NCBI GenBank assembly: GCA_965200535.1
Contig: CBDAUF010000001.1
Span: 372,001 to 436,000 of the forward strand
DNA length: 64,000 nt
DNA from: MPNO01 sp965200535
GTDB taxonomy: Bacteria; Pseudomonadota; Alphaproteobacteria; MPNO01
Direction: 5' to 3'
The notes beneath the pieces were generated by a model. It worked only from the letters and a program-made list of their open reading frames with translations, was not told the DNA's origin and ran no database searches. Shown here piece after piece: positions 54,577-63,266 of the stretch. Made by a program: the position numbers and the translations under genes. Each line of letters begins with the position of its first letter. The stretch's first letter is position 1.

Positions 54577-54589
54577 TACATTGTATGTA
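54577..54589. promoter_or_regulatory. TACAT-TGT-ATGTA palindrome
   Basis: A perfect 5-bp dyad with a 3-bp centre lies in the 247-bp non-coding gap between the convergent AT-hook and histidine phosphatase genes. It looks like an operator half-site pair but no adjacent promoter is visible. Apart from this and the inverted repeat, nothing is recognisable in the gap. Confidence 0.3.
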
Positions 54590-54726
54590 AAGCGCAGGCG
54601 ATGCGTTTGCAGCGCAATTGGAATCATAAGAAGCGGCACGAAGCGACGGCCCGCGCGGCCGGCAGCGATGCGGAAATACGCTGTCAGTCCCGTCACAGAT
54701 CGACCTGGTAACAGACGGCCTCCGGC

Positions 54727-55332
54727 CTAATCTGCGCGCGGCGCCTGGACGCCGTCCAGCATCACGTTGGCGCGCTCGAGAACGACCTCGCCATCGCCGC
54801 CGACCGAAAAGATCTGGGCCGCTGCCCATTCGAACGCGATCGGCGGCTTGGCGACCATGTTCCAGCCGGTGGCGAGCGACAGCACCGCACGGATCACCCC
54901 TTGGTGGCAGACCGCCCCGACGGGCCGTCCGCTGCTCCGTACCCTCTCTAGCCAGCCAGCCACACGGTCACGCAGTGCGCGCGGCGATTCGCCGCCATGC
55001 GGCTGCATGTCGAGGCCGCGCGCAATCCGCTCGGTGAACTCAACCCCGTAACGTGCGCGCAGATCGTCGCTTCTGGCGCCGTCCCATTCGCCCCAGTCCA
55101 TCTCGACCAACGCCGGTTCGACGACCGGATCGAGACCCAGAAGGGCGGCCGTCTCCCGCGCCCTGGCGAGCGGGCTGGCGTACCAGTGGAGCGTGGCGAA
55201 TTCGGCGGGCAGGACCCACTTCGATACCGCCGCACGCCCGGCGTCGCTGAGCGGACGGTCAGCCCGGCCCTGGATTCTGCGCTGCTCGTTCCAGTCCGTC
55301 GGACCGTGCCGGATCAGGGCGACCGTAATCAC
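54727..55332 (-). CDS. Histidine phosphatase family protein (phosphoglycerate mutase-like)
   Basis: The ~201-residue protein has the RHG motif (VALIRHGPTDWNEQRRIQGR), with the phosphorylated histidine, DRPLSDAGR, the second-site segment MDWGEWDG, and the C-terminal catalytic His in AVCHQGVIRA. It removes phosphate from a small molecule or phosphoprotein; the substrate is not set. GTG 55332 places the first strand at the N-terminus as usual; an ATG at 55380 would add 16 residues. It is downstream of xthA in the same direction. Confidence 0.87.
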   Translation of the reverse strand: MITVALIRHGPTDWNEQRRIQGRADRPLSDAGRAAVSKWVLPAEFATLHWYASPLARARETAALLGLDPVVEPALVEMDWGEWDGARSDDLRARYGVEFTERIARGLDMQPHGGESPRALRDRVAGWLERVRSSGRPVGAVCHQGVIRAVLSLATGWNMVAKPPIAFEWAAAQIFSVGGDGEVVLERANVMLDGVQAPRAD

Positions 55333-55396
55333 CGGCTGTCCCTGCCGGAGCGCCGAGCGCGCCACGAACTGAATATGCAAACAGGGTCCGGCTGTC

Positions 55397-56182
55397 TCAA
55401 AGGTCGATTTCGACCATCACCGGCACATGGTCCGACGGATTCGGCCAACCGCGCGCCTCGCGCAAGACCTGCGCACTTCGGAGCCCCGACCCGAGTTCGG
55501 GCGTCACCCAGATGTGATCGAGACGGCGGCCGCGGTCGCTGCCGGGCCAGGTACGGTTGCGGTAGCTCCACCACGTATAAAGCCGCTCCTCGGGCGGAAC
55601 GAATGCACGCACCGCATCGATCCAGCCCCAGCCACTCTGAACCCGGCGCAGTTTCTCGACCTCGATCGGGGTGTGGCTGACGACGTTCAACAACTGGGTG
55701 TGCGACCAGACATCCGTTTCCAGCGGCGCGACGTTGAAATCGCCGAGCAAGATTCGCCGCCCGGGTTCGCCGTCGGCGCACCACCCGGCCAGTTCGGACA
55801 GGAAGTCGAGCTTGTGGGCGAATTTCTCGTTTACCTCCGGATCCGGTTCGTTTCCGCCGGACGGAATGTAGAGCGAATGGACCTCTTCGCCTCCGGGCAG
55901 CCGGGCGGCCGCGTGACGACCGTCGTCGCGCCCGCACCACCGGATCGGGACAACGGGCTCCAGCGGTACCCGGGACAGGATGGCGGAGCCGTTATAGGCC
56001 TTGAACCCCTGCACGACCTGATGCGGGTAGCCCATCGCAGCGATCGCCGACGCCGGGAACGCGTCGGTCTCTACCTTGATCTCCTGGAGGCAGATCAGGT
56101 CGGGGTCGAGTACGGACAGCACCCGTTGCAGCGGATCGAGCCTGAGCCGAACGGAGTTGATGTTCCAGGTTGCGAGCCGCAT
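55397..56182 (-). CDS. xthA: Exodeoxyribonuclease III
   Basis: The 261-residue AP endonuclease/3'-5' exonuclease repairs abasic sites. Catalytic elements are NINSVR, the metal-binding Glu in CLQEIKV, GDFNVAP with Asp and Asn, and the C-terminal RLDHIWVTP and PSDHVPVMV histidine. It begins 2 bases after the stop of the upstream amidotransferase-like gene, so it is co-transcribed. An exonuclease III near lolA and ftsK is usual in Alphaproteobacteria. Confidence 0.95.
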   Translation of the reverse strand: MRLATWNINSVRLRLDPLQRVLSVLDPDLICLQEIKVETDAFPASAIAAMGYPHQVVQGFKAYNGSAILSRVPLEPVVPIRWCGRDDGRHAAARLPGGEEVHSLYIPSGGNEPDPEVNEKFAHKLDFLSELAGWCADGEPGRRILLGDFNVAPLETDVWSHTQLLNVVSHTPIEVEKLRRVQSGWGWIDAVRAFVPPEERLYTWWSYRNRTWPGSDRGRRLDHIWVTPELGSGLRSAQVLREARGWPNPSDHVPVMVEIDL

Positions 56183-56184
56183 CG

Positions 56185-56982
56185 TCAGGCGACATTTGCC
56201 CGTCTTGGACCGCGGGCCAGCGCGCGCGCGCGCGCGGCGTCGCCGAAGGCTCTGAACAGCGCGTTGGACAGGGCGTGTTGGGTGTAGCGGTGCTCGGCGT
56301 GCCACTGCACGCCGACGGCGAACGTATCGACGCCGGCAACCCTGATTCCCTCGATCAACCCGTCGGGCGCCCTCGCCTCCACGGCGAGGCAGTCCGCGAG
56401 TCGATCGATCCCCTGGCCGTGCGCAGTGTTGACATCGATCTCCCTCTCTCCGAGCAGCCGCGCAAACAGTCCGCCGGGGGCGAGCGAGACCTTGTGCAGC
56501 TTGCCGAACCGCTCGTCGATATTGCCCTCGGTGGGCATCCGGTGATCGAGCTTGCCCTCGACCAGATGCACCCGGTAATGCAACGTTCCGCCGAGGGCGA
56601 CGTTCATTTCCTGCAGTCCGCGGCAAACGCCGAATATCGGTACGCCCTGCTCCATGCAGGCGCGGATCAGCGGCAGCACCGTATTGTCGCGGGGCGGGTC
56701 GCGGTACTCGTCTTCCGGAAAGGGCGGCCCGCCGTAGTGGTGAGGTTCGACATTGGCCCGGCCGCCAGTCAGGAACAGCCCGTCGAGCCTATTCGCCATG
56801 GCATCGAAGTCGAAATCCCCGGCAAGCGCCGGCACGAGCAGGGGATCGGCGCCGGAACCTTCGCGCACCGCCTTGATGTAGCGCTCGCCGACGCTGTGGG
56901 AAGGGATCGAATGCCCGGGAAGGTATATCAGGCCGGCCGGAATGCCGACCACGGGGCGCGCGCCGAACTCTCGATTATGCAT
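56185..56982 (-). CDS. Gamma-glutamyl-GABA hydrolase-like class I glutamine amidotransferase
   Basis: The 265-residue protein is of the PuuD/peptidase C26 type. The nucleophile Cys is in FGVCRGLQEMN, and the His of the triad in VGVQWHAEH. LDGLFLTGG and NTAHGQG are typical of gamma-glutamyl-GABA hydrolases. It may cleave gamma-glutamyl amides in putrescine or related polyamine breakdown, but the substrate is inferred from family only. ATG 56982 (MHNREFGARPVVG) is used; an upstream TTG/ATG-frame extension is unmatched. Close coupling to xthA (2 bp) looks incidental to function. Confidence 0.87.
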   Translation of the reverse strand: MHNREFGARPVVGIPAGLIYLPGHSIPSHSVGERYIKAVREGSGADPLLVPALAGDFDFDAMANRLDGLFLTGGRANVEPHHYGGPPFPEDEYRDPPRDNTVLPLIRACMEQGVPIFGVCRGLQEMNVALGGTLHYRVHLVEGKLDHRMPTEGNIDERFGKLHKVSLAPGGLFARLLGEREIDVNTAHGQGIDRLADCLAVEARAPDGLIEGIRVAGVDTFAVGVQWHAEHRYTQHALSNALFRAFGDAARARALARGPRRANVA

Positions 56983-57159
56983 CTTTCCCGCGTGGCTTGG
57001 CGCCGACCGGCCCCGACATTCCCGACGACGACGCTCTAGCATGCAGGCCCCGGCCGGACAAGCCGGCCCCGCTACCCTGTCCAGACCCCGGCGCGGCCGC
57101 CGAACGCCGGTCCTGAAGCCGAAACGTTTGGCGGGAAACCCGCCGTGCGAACGCAGCCC

Positions 57160-58605
57160 TCAGGCGGTTGCCGCCGCCAGTTCGGGAACCGACACGCCGC
57201 CGGTCATCTCGTCGAGTTCGTCCTCGAAGAAAAACCTTTCCTCGCCGAAGGCCGGCCTGAGATGGTTGAGCCACGTCGCATCGGAGTCGAATGCAGCGAA
57301 GAACGGACGCCCCACCCATTCCGGGTTGCGGCCCTGCAGGAAGCGGAGCACGAAGACCTTCTCGCAGTGGACTTCCTGAACGCCCAGGACCTCGACCTTG
57401 CCGGGGGTCGCACTCATGCTCGGGCCGCGCACCGTTCGGGCGAGACCGGAAACGCTGCGAACCGCGCGGTTGAAGATCGTCCAGACCTTGTGCAACGGCA
57501 GTTCGAAATAGCACTTCGCGCCGGTGTCGCGCTCCACGAACATGTAGTAGGGCACGATGCCGAGCGCCACCTGCTCGCGCCACATGCGCGCCCACACTTC
57601 GGGCGAGTCATTGACGTGGGCCAACGCCGGCGCCTGGCTGCGAATGACCGCACCGGTGCTGCGAAGGAGACGGATCGCTTCGCGCGCCGCGTCAGTATCG
57701 AACTCCCGCCAATGGTTGAAGTGGGCCATGATGGCGACGCTCTTGCCCGACTTGACGACGGTTTCCAGCAAACGCAGCAGATCGTCGGCATCGCCGTCGC
57801 TGACGAAGCGGAGCGGCCAGAAGGTCAGCGCCTTGGTTCCGATCCGGATGTTCTGGATATGATCGAAACGGGGGTCGTCGACCAGCGGTTGCAGATAGCG
57901 CTGCATCACCCGGGTCTTCATCACCATCGGATCGCCGCCGGTGATGAGGAGGTCGCTGACGTCCGGATGGGACGCGAGGTAACCGTGCAGCCCGCTCGCC
58001 TCGTTGGCGGCGATCTTGTAGGTCTTGTCGCCTACGAACTGGGCCCAGCGGAAGCAGAATGAGCAATACGCGTGGCAAGTCTGCCCCTGGCTCGGGAAGA
58101 ACAGCACGGTCTCGCGATACTTGTGCTGGAGCCCTTCGACGGTTCCTTCGTCGGTCTTCGGAATATTCAATTCCCGCTGGCCGGCCGGATGAGGATTGAG
58201 CCGGTCACGGATCTCGGCAGCGGCAGCGTTGACTTCTTTCGCCGGGGCGTCGTGCTTCAACAGATCGGCGATCTGCCGGAAATCCTCCTCCTCCAGCATC
58301 CCCCTCTGCGGAAAGGTGATCTGATAGACCGGGTCGTCGGGCACGTTGTCCCAGTCGATAAGGTGGTCCATCACATACCGGTTCGACCGGAAGGGCAGCA
58401 CGCTGCTCACGACGCGCATCGCAAACCGGTCGTCCCCGGAGAGTCTGTCGAGTTGAGGGATTTGGTCGAGATCCCTCGCCGTGATGGGGCTGAATCGTTC
58501 GCCGTAATAGTCGGCCGACAACGGCGTTGCGGGCGAGACGCCGGCAGACGGGCTGCCAGAATAGGCGTCGTTGGAATCGACGATGGTCTGATGTTCGGAG
58601 GTCAA
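57160..58605 (-). CDS. Radical SAM lysine 2,3-aminomutase family protein (KamA-like)
   Basis: The 481-residue protein has the radical SAM cluster motif CHAYCSFCFRW (CxxxCxxC), LITGGDPMVM, HIQNIRIGTKAL and the PLP-binding lysine region (CYFELPL, VRSVSGLARTVRG). This is the L-lysine 2,3-aminomutase/EpmB-like group; the extra N-terminal ~110 residues and the C-terminal domain fit the long KamA form. It interconverts alpha- and beta-amino acids. The start is TTG 58605 with AGGGAGA eight bases upstream; no suitable ATG exists before residue 63. It stands alone between non-coding gaps of 177 and 161 bp. Confidence 0.9.
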   Translation of the reverse strand: MTSEHQTIVDSNDAYSGSPSAGVSPATPLSADYYGERFSPITARDLDQIPQLDRLSGDDRFAMRVVSSVLPFRSNRYVMDHLIDWDNVPDDPVYQITFPQRGMLEEEDFRQIADLLKHDAPAKEVNAAAAEIRDRLNPHPAGQRELNIPKTDEGTVEGLQHKYRETVLFFPSQGQTCHAYCSFCFRWAQFVGDKTYKIAANEASGLHGYLASHPDVSDLLITGGDPMVMKTRVMQRYLQPLVDDPRFDHIQNIRIGTKALTFWPLRFVSDGDADDLLRLLETVVKSGKSVAIMAHFNHWREFDTDAAREAIRLLRSTGAVIRSQAPALAHVNDSPEVWARMWREQVALGIVPYYMFVERDTGAKCYFELPLHKVWTIFNRAVRSVSGLARTVRGPSMSATPGKVEVLGVQEVHCEKVFVLRFLQGRNPEWVGRPFFAAFDSDATWLNHLRPAFGEERFFFEDELDEMTGGVSVPELAAATA

Positions 58606-58766
58606 GGTACGTTCTCCCTGACAGCATCGGTCCTAGACCGCACCGTCTCTTATGCTGATGAATCGGTCACCGTTATAGCTGCGAAGTTAGCCAAACGGCC
58701 CGCTCGGGTCAAATCAGCGGTCGGGCCGGACCTGTCGCGACGCCGGCGTGAGCCGCACCGGAGGGG

Positions 58767-59456
58767 TTATCTGTCGCTATCCGGCTTGACGTATTTGTCG
58801 CGGTCGAAACGAAAAACGCTGCGATCGATCGGGCCGTTGAAGCGCGGGCGCACCAGCCCGATCCGGGTGCGCACTCCCTGGGCGTCGACAACCGTCCACC
58901 CCTTGAGAACGAAGGGATCGCGCCCGAAAGTGAGGATCACCGAGCCAGCCTCGGGCTCGTCGGACTGTACCACCTCTACGCGTATCAGGCGGTCGGCCCG
59001 CTCGACGCCGGTAACCGCAACCTTGCCGGAGAGCGAGACTGTCTCGCCCACCAGAAACGCGGCGGGCGTCAAGGACAGCGGGACCTGGCTTGCCTCTCCG
59101 AGTTCGGTGTCGACATAGATCAGCCAAAACCCGTCGGCGAATACCTGCAATGTTGCCGGCGGCTCATAGTCGAGTCTGAGGCCGCGCGGCCGCCGCAGAT
59201 AAAGCCGTCCGCGCGCCACGCCGCCCTCGGAAGACGACTGGACAAACTCCGATTCGAGCGTCCGCACACCGCTGAGATAGGCCTCAAGACGCTTGACCAT
59301 CTCCGTATCGCCCGCACTCAACGCCGCCGGATTTGCGGGCGCGGCAGCAGCGACAGCCGCCGCCAGGCTCAGCCCGGCCAGCAAGGCCTTGAGCCGATGC
59401 ACCATCGCAGGCAGGCAGAAGCGCGAAGCCGGACCGGCGGCGCGGCGGTCGGTCAT
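58767..59456 (-). CDS. lolA: Outer-membrane lipoprotein carrier protein LolA
   Basis: The 229-residue periplasmic chaperone carries lipoproteins from LolCDE to LolB or the outer membrane. It has a signal peptide (LKALLAGLSLAAAVAAAA) and the LolA core with LSGVRTLESEFVQ, GRLYLRRPRGLRLDYEPP and GFWLIYVDTEL. ATG 59456 overlaps the ftsK stop (ATGA) and has AAGGGGG upstream; a later ATG at 59405 would give a shorter signal peptide but lacks a ribosome site. The ftsK-lolA order is conserved. Confidence 0.92.
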   Translation of the reverse strand: MTDRRAAGPASRFCLPAMVHRLKALLAGLSLAAAVAAAAPANPAALSAGDTEMVKRLEAYLSGVRTLESEFVQSSSEGGVARGRLYLRRPRGLRLDYEPPATLQVFADGFWLIYVDTELGEASQVPLSLTPAAFLVGETVSLSGKVAVTGVERADRLIRVEVVQSDEPEAGSVILTFGRDPFVLKGWTVVDAQGVRTRIGLVRPRFNGPIDRSVFRFDRDKYVKPDSDR

Positions 59457-61819
59457 TCCGCACCCCCTTCGCCTCGCGGTGCCAGCACCTGACGCCTGCC
59501 GACATGGTTGGGTGGACTGATCACCCCGTCCGCCTCCATCTGCTCGATAATCCGCGCCGCGCGGTTGTAGCCGATCTTGAGATGGCGCTGAACGAAGCTG
59601 GTCGAGGCCTTGCCCTCGCGGCAAACCAGGCTCACTGCCTGGTCATAGAGTGCGTCCGCCGTGCCGTCGCCGTCGCCTGCGAGATCGGCAGCCGCCGACG
59701 GATCGTCCTGGGCTGTCACCGCTTCCACGTAGGCGGGCTCTCCCTGGCCGCGGAGGAAGTCTACCACGCGCTCGACCTCGTCGTCGGTGACCAGCGGGCC
59801 GTGCACGCGGCTGATCCGCCCGCCGCCCGCCATGTAGAGCATGTCGCCCTGACCCAGCAACTGTTCTGCGCCGCTCTCGCCGAGAATCGTTCGGCTGTCG
59901 ATCTTGGAGGTCACCTGGAAGCTGACCCGCGTGGGAAAGTTGGCCTTGATGGTGCCGGTGATCACGTCGACCGACGGACGCTGGGTCGCCATGATCAGGT
60001 GGATGCCGGCGGCGCGCGCCATCTGCGACAACCGTTGCACGGCACCCTCGACCTCCTTGCCCGCGACCAGCATCAGATCGGCCATCTCGTCGACGATGAC
60101 CACGATGAAGGGAAGCGGCGTCAGATCGATCGGCTCTTCCTCGTGCACCGGCTGACCGTCGGCGTCGAAGCCGGTGCGAACCGTTCGGGTGAGGACTTCG
60201 CCCTTGTCCCGGGCCTGCTGGAGCCGCGCGTTGTAACCCGTGATGTTGCGGACTCCGAGCGCCGACATGGCCCGGTAACGGTCCTCCATTTCGCGCACCG
60301 CCCAGCGCAGCGCGACGACCGCCTTGCTGGGATCGGTCACCACCGGCGTAAGGAGATGGGGTATCCCGTCGTAGACCGAGAGTTCGAGCATTTTCGGGTC
60401 GATCATGATCAGCCGGCACTGTTCGGGCGACCGCCGGTAGAGCAGCGACAGCACCATGGTATTGATCGCGACCGACTTGCCCGATCCGGTGGTGCCCGCG
60501 ATCAGGAGATGCGGCATTCGCGCGAGGTCGACGAGCACCGGCGTCCCGCCGATATCCTTGCCCAGAACCAGAATGAGCGAACCGCCCGCCCGGTTGAGAG
60601 CGGTCAATTCGAGCAGTTCGCGGAGCGCCACGATCTCGCGCCCCCGGTTGGGCACCTCGACACCGATGACGTTTCGGCCCGGTACCACGGCGGCGCGCAC
60701 CGAGACCGCACTCATCGACCGCGCGACATCGTCGGCGAGGCCGATCACACGCGACGATTTGGTGCCGGGCGCAGGTTCGAACTCGTACAGGGTAACGACC
60801 GGACCGGGCTTGACCCGCGTGATCGTGCCCTTGACGCCGAACTGCCCGAAGACCGTTTCAAGCAGGCGCGCATTTTCCTGCAGCCCCTCGGCATCGACGC
60901 TGGACGACGGCGGCGAAGAGGCCGGCGGGGCCAGCAGATCGAGCGGCGGCGGGGGATAGGACGCATCGCCCTCGCCGAAGTCGAGCGTCGGCTGGCGGTG
61001 GCGCGGCGGCGCGCTGTCGGTCTTGCGCGGCTTGCGGGCCTTCGCCGCGACAACGGGGGTTTCATCGGCCTTGGACCGGGGTGGGTCGGCGGCGCGCTGG
61101 ACGACGGGTTCGCTCCTTTCCGGCGGCCGCCGCTCCGTCGTTCTCGCCGTGCGGCGGAACAGCGCGCTCAACACGCGCGCGGCGAATACGCAAGTGCGCC
61201 GCGCAGCCCCGCCGATAGCCCGCCACTCGCGCGGTCCGATCCCGATCGCGAACACCCACGCCGCCGCGGCCAAGACGCCAAGGCCGATACCGACAACCTC
61301 GACCTCGACCGCCACGCGTCCCGCCAGCAGTTCCGTCAGCCAGCCCAGCACGATCTCGCCGAGCGCCCCGCCCGCACCGTTGGGCAGCGCCCAGGATGTG
61401 GGGGCAGGCAGGATCGCCAGCATCGCCGCTGCCGGCAGCAACGCGCCGGGCAGCATGGTGAACCTAAGCCATAACGGCCCCAGCCCGCGGTGCGAGACGA
61501 TCAGCCAGGACCAGACCAAAAGAACCGATGGCAACAGCCAGGCAGCGAGGCCGGTTGTCCGGACGAAGAAATCGGCAAACCAGGCGCCGACGACGCCGAG
61601 CGCGTTGCGCAGGACCGGCGGCGCATCGCCGGGGCTGAAAGACAGATCGCCCGGATGATAGGTGTAAAGGGCGGCCACAACGGCGACCGCCGCGGCAGCA
61701 GCCGCAAGGCCGCCTAGTTCGATGAGCCTGCGCCGGACGAAGCGGCCGATACCCGAAAACCGGTCGCGCCGACCGCTCGCCACGAGGACGGGTTCTTTCG
61801 CTGCCTTGGCCCGCGCCAT
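59453..61819 (-). CDS. ftsK: DNA translocase FtsK
   Basis: The 788-residue septal DNA motor pumps chromosome ends to the mid-cell and activates XerCD at dif. The N-terminal ~170 residues hold four to five membrane helices; a Pro/Arg-rich linker follows to ~300; the motor domain has Walker A AGTTGSGKSVAIN and Walker B VVIVDEMADLM; and the C-terminal gamma winged helix has STSFVQRHLKIGYNRAARI. Its start overlaps the aminotransferase stop by one base. xerC, its partner, is also in this window. Confidence 0.96.
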   Translation of the reverse strand: MARAKAAKEPVLVASGRRDRFSGIGRFVRRRLIELGGLAAAAAAVAVVAALYTYHPGDLSFSPGDAPPVLRNALGVVGAWFADFFVRTTGLAAWLLPSVLLVWSWLIVSHRGLGPLWLRFTMLPGALLPAAAMLAILPAPTSWALPNGAGGALGEIVLGWLTELLAGRVAVEVEVVGIGLGVLAAAAWVFAIGIGPREWRAIGGAARRTCVFAARVLSALFRRTARTTERRPPERSEPVVQRAADPPRSKADETPVVAAKARKPRKTDSAPPRHRQPTLDFGEGDASYPPPPLDLLAPPASSPPSSSVDAEGLQENARLLETVFGQFGVKGTITRVKPGPVVTLYEFEPAPGTKSSRVIGLADDVARSMSAVSVRAAVVPGRNVIGVEVPNRGREIVALRELLELTALNRAGGSLILVLGKDIGGTPVLVDLARMPHLLIAGTTGSGKSVAINTMVLSLLYRRSPEQCRLIMIDPKMLELSVYDGIPHLLTPVVTDPSKAVVALRWAVREMEDRYRAMSALGVRNITGYNARLQQARDKGEVLTRTVRTGFDADGQPVHEEEPIDLTPLPFIVVIVDEMADLMLVAGKEVEGAVQRLSQMARAAGIHLIMATQRPSVDVITGTIKANFPTRVSFQVTSKIDSRTILGESGAEQLLGQGDMLYMAGGGRISRVHGPLVTDDEVERVVDFLRGQGEPAYVEAVTAQDDPSAAADLAGDGDGTADALYDQAVSLVCREGKASTSFVQRHLKIGYNRAARIIEQMEADGVISPPNHVGRRQVLAPRGEGGAE

Positions 61820-63015
61820 CACAGCGCCTCGGCCAGGCGGGTCAGCCCGTCGCGCGCCGTCTCGAGATCGTGAACCAGCGCAACCCGGATGTAGCGGCGC
61901 CCGGGATCGTCCCCGGCGGCTCCGGGGCGGGCGATGTAGGAACCGGGCAGGACCCGCACCGCCGCCCTGGCCCAGAGAGTGCGCGCCGCCGCCTCTCCGT
62001 CGCCGACGTCGAGCCAGAGGTAGAACCCGCCCGGCGGCCGATAGAATCCGAGCCGGCCCGCGAGCAGGCTCTCGGCGATATCGATTTTGCTGCGGTACAA
62101 TTCGCGGCTCGCCTCGACATGCTTTTCGTCGGAAAGCAGCGCCGCGGCGGCTGCGAGAAGCGGCATCGGCGGCGCAGCGCCGCCATGGTCCCTGAGCCTG
62201 ACATAGGCGTCGATAAATTCCCCGTCGCCGATCACGAAACCGACGCGAAGTCCGGGCACGCTCGAACGCTTGGAGAGCGAGTTGAAGACCGCCACCTTGC
62301 CGAGCCCGTCGCCGATCGCACGGCAGGCTTCGATCATCCCGGGCGGGGCGCCGCGGCCGCGGTCGTAGATCTCGCTGTAGCATTCGTCCGAAACCAGGAG
62401 GAAATCATGCTCGCGGGCGAGGCGGACCAGCCGCGTCAACCGGTGCAGATCGGCGATTGCGCCCTGCGGGTTGGCCGGCGAGCAGAAATAGGCCAGCACG
62501 GTGCGCCCGAGAATGTCCGGGTCGAGACTTTCGTAATCGGGCAGGAAGCCGCTCGCCGCATCGGCCGGCACAAACACGGGTTCCGCCCCCGCCGCCACCG
62601 CCGCGCCAAGATAGACTTGGTAGAACGGGTTGGGCATGAGCACAACGGGCCGGCCTGCACCCTTCCGCTCGGGAACCGCGGCGAGGGCCGCCATGAACAG
62701 AGCCTCCCGGGTGCCCGAGACCGGCACGACGTTGCGCGCGGGATCGATCGTCTCGTCCGGACACCGGTAGCGCCGGCAGGCCCATGCCGCGACAGCTTGC
62801 CGCATGTGCTCGGTGCCCCGCATCGGGGGATAGCGGCCCCACAGCGCATCGTCGGCGAGGATCGCATCGCGGATCATGGCCGGCGGGGCGTGCCGGGGCT
62901 CCCCCAGGGAAAACGGGACCGGAACGAGTCCGTCCGCCGGTTCGATCCCGCCGAGCAACGAGCGCAGGCGGTCGAATGGGTAGGCGCCGATCCGCGAAAG
63001 ACGATCGTTCAACAT
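61819..63015 (-). CDS. Fold type I aminotransferase (DapC-like)
   Basis: The 398-residue PLP aminotransferase shows SGTREALFMAAL, YFCSPANPQGAI (Asn contacting PLP), SDECYSEIY (Asp) and the Schiff-base lysine in NSLSKRSSVPGLRVGF. It resembles succinyldiaminopimelate transaminases used in lysine and cell-wall synthesis, but the specificity is inferred from resemblance and from the conserved position before ftsK. ATG 63015 (MLNDRLSRI) gives the normal N-terminus. Confidence 0.88.
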   Translation of the reverse strand: MLNDRLSRIGAYPFDRLRSLLGGIEPADGLVPVPFSLGEPRHAPPAMIRDAILADDALWGRYPPMRGTEHMRQAVAAWACRRYRCPDETIDPARNVVPVSGTREALFMAALAAVPERKGAGRPVVLMPNPFYQVYLGAAVAAGAEPVFVPADAASGFLPDYESLDPDILGRTVLAYFCSPANPQGAIADLHRLTRLVRLAREHDFLLVSDECYSEIYDRGRGAPPGMIEACRAIGDGLGKVAVFNSLSKRSSVPGLRVGFVIGDGEFIDAYVRLRDHGGAAPPMPLLAAAAALLSDEKHVEASRELYRSKIDIAESLLAGRLGFYRPPGGFYLWLDVGDGEAAARTLWARAAVRVLPGSYIARPGAAGDDPGRRYIRVALVHDLETARDGLTRLAEAL

Positions 63016-63266
63016 GGGTCTCTTGACGTCGCGCGGGCGGAACACTCTATCCCCAACCGGGGCCGCCGGACAAGCGCCGCCTCGATCTCGCCTGGATCAT
63101 ATGGTGGGTATAGACGACGAAGACCTCTACATCTTGGGTCAAACGAAGGAAACCGAACGCGCCAGCGCCTTCTCGTGCACGCCGAGAAGCAGTCTGCGGC
63201 CTGCCGCGCTATGGTACGGTCAGGGAGGCCGGCGGGTCCGGTCGCAGAAGCTGTGGCGGCGGTGCG

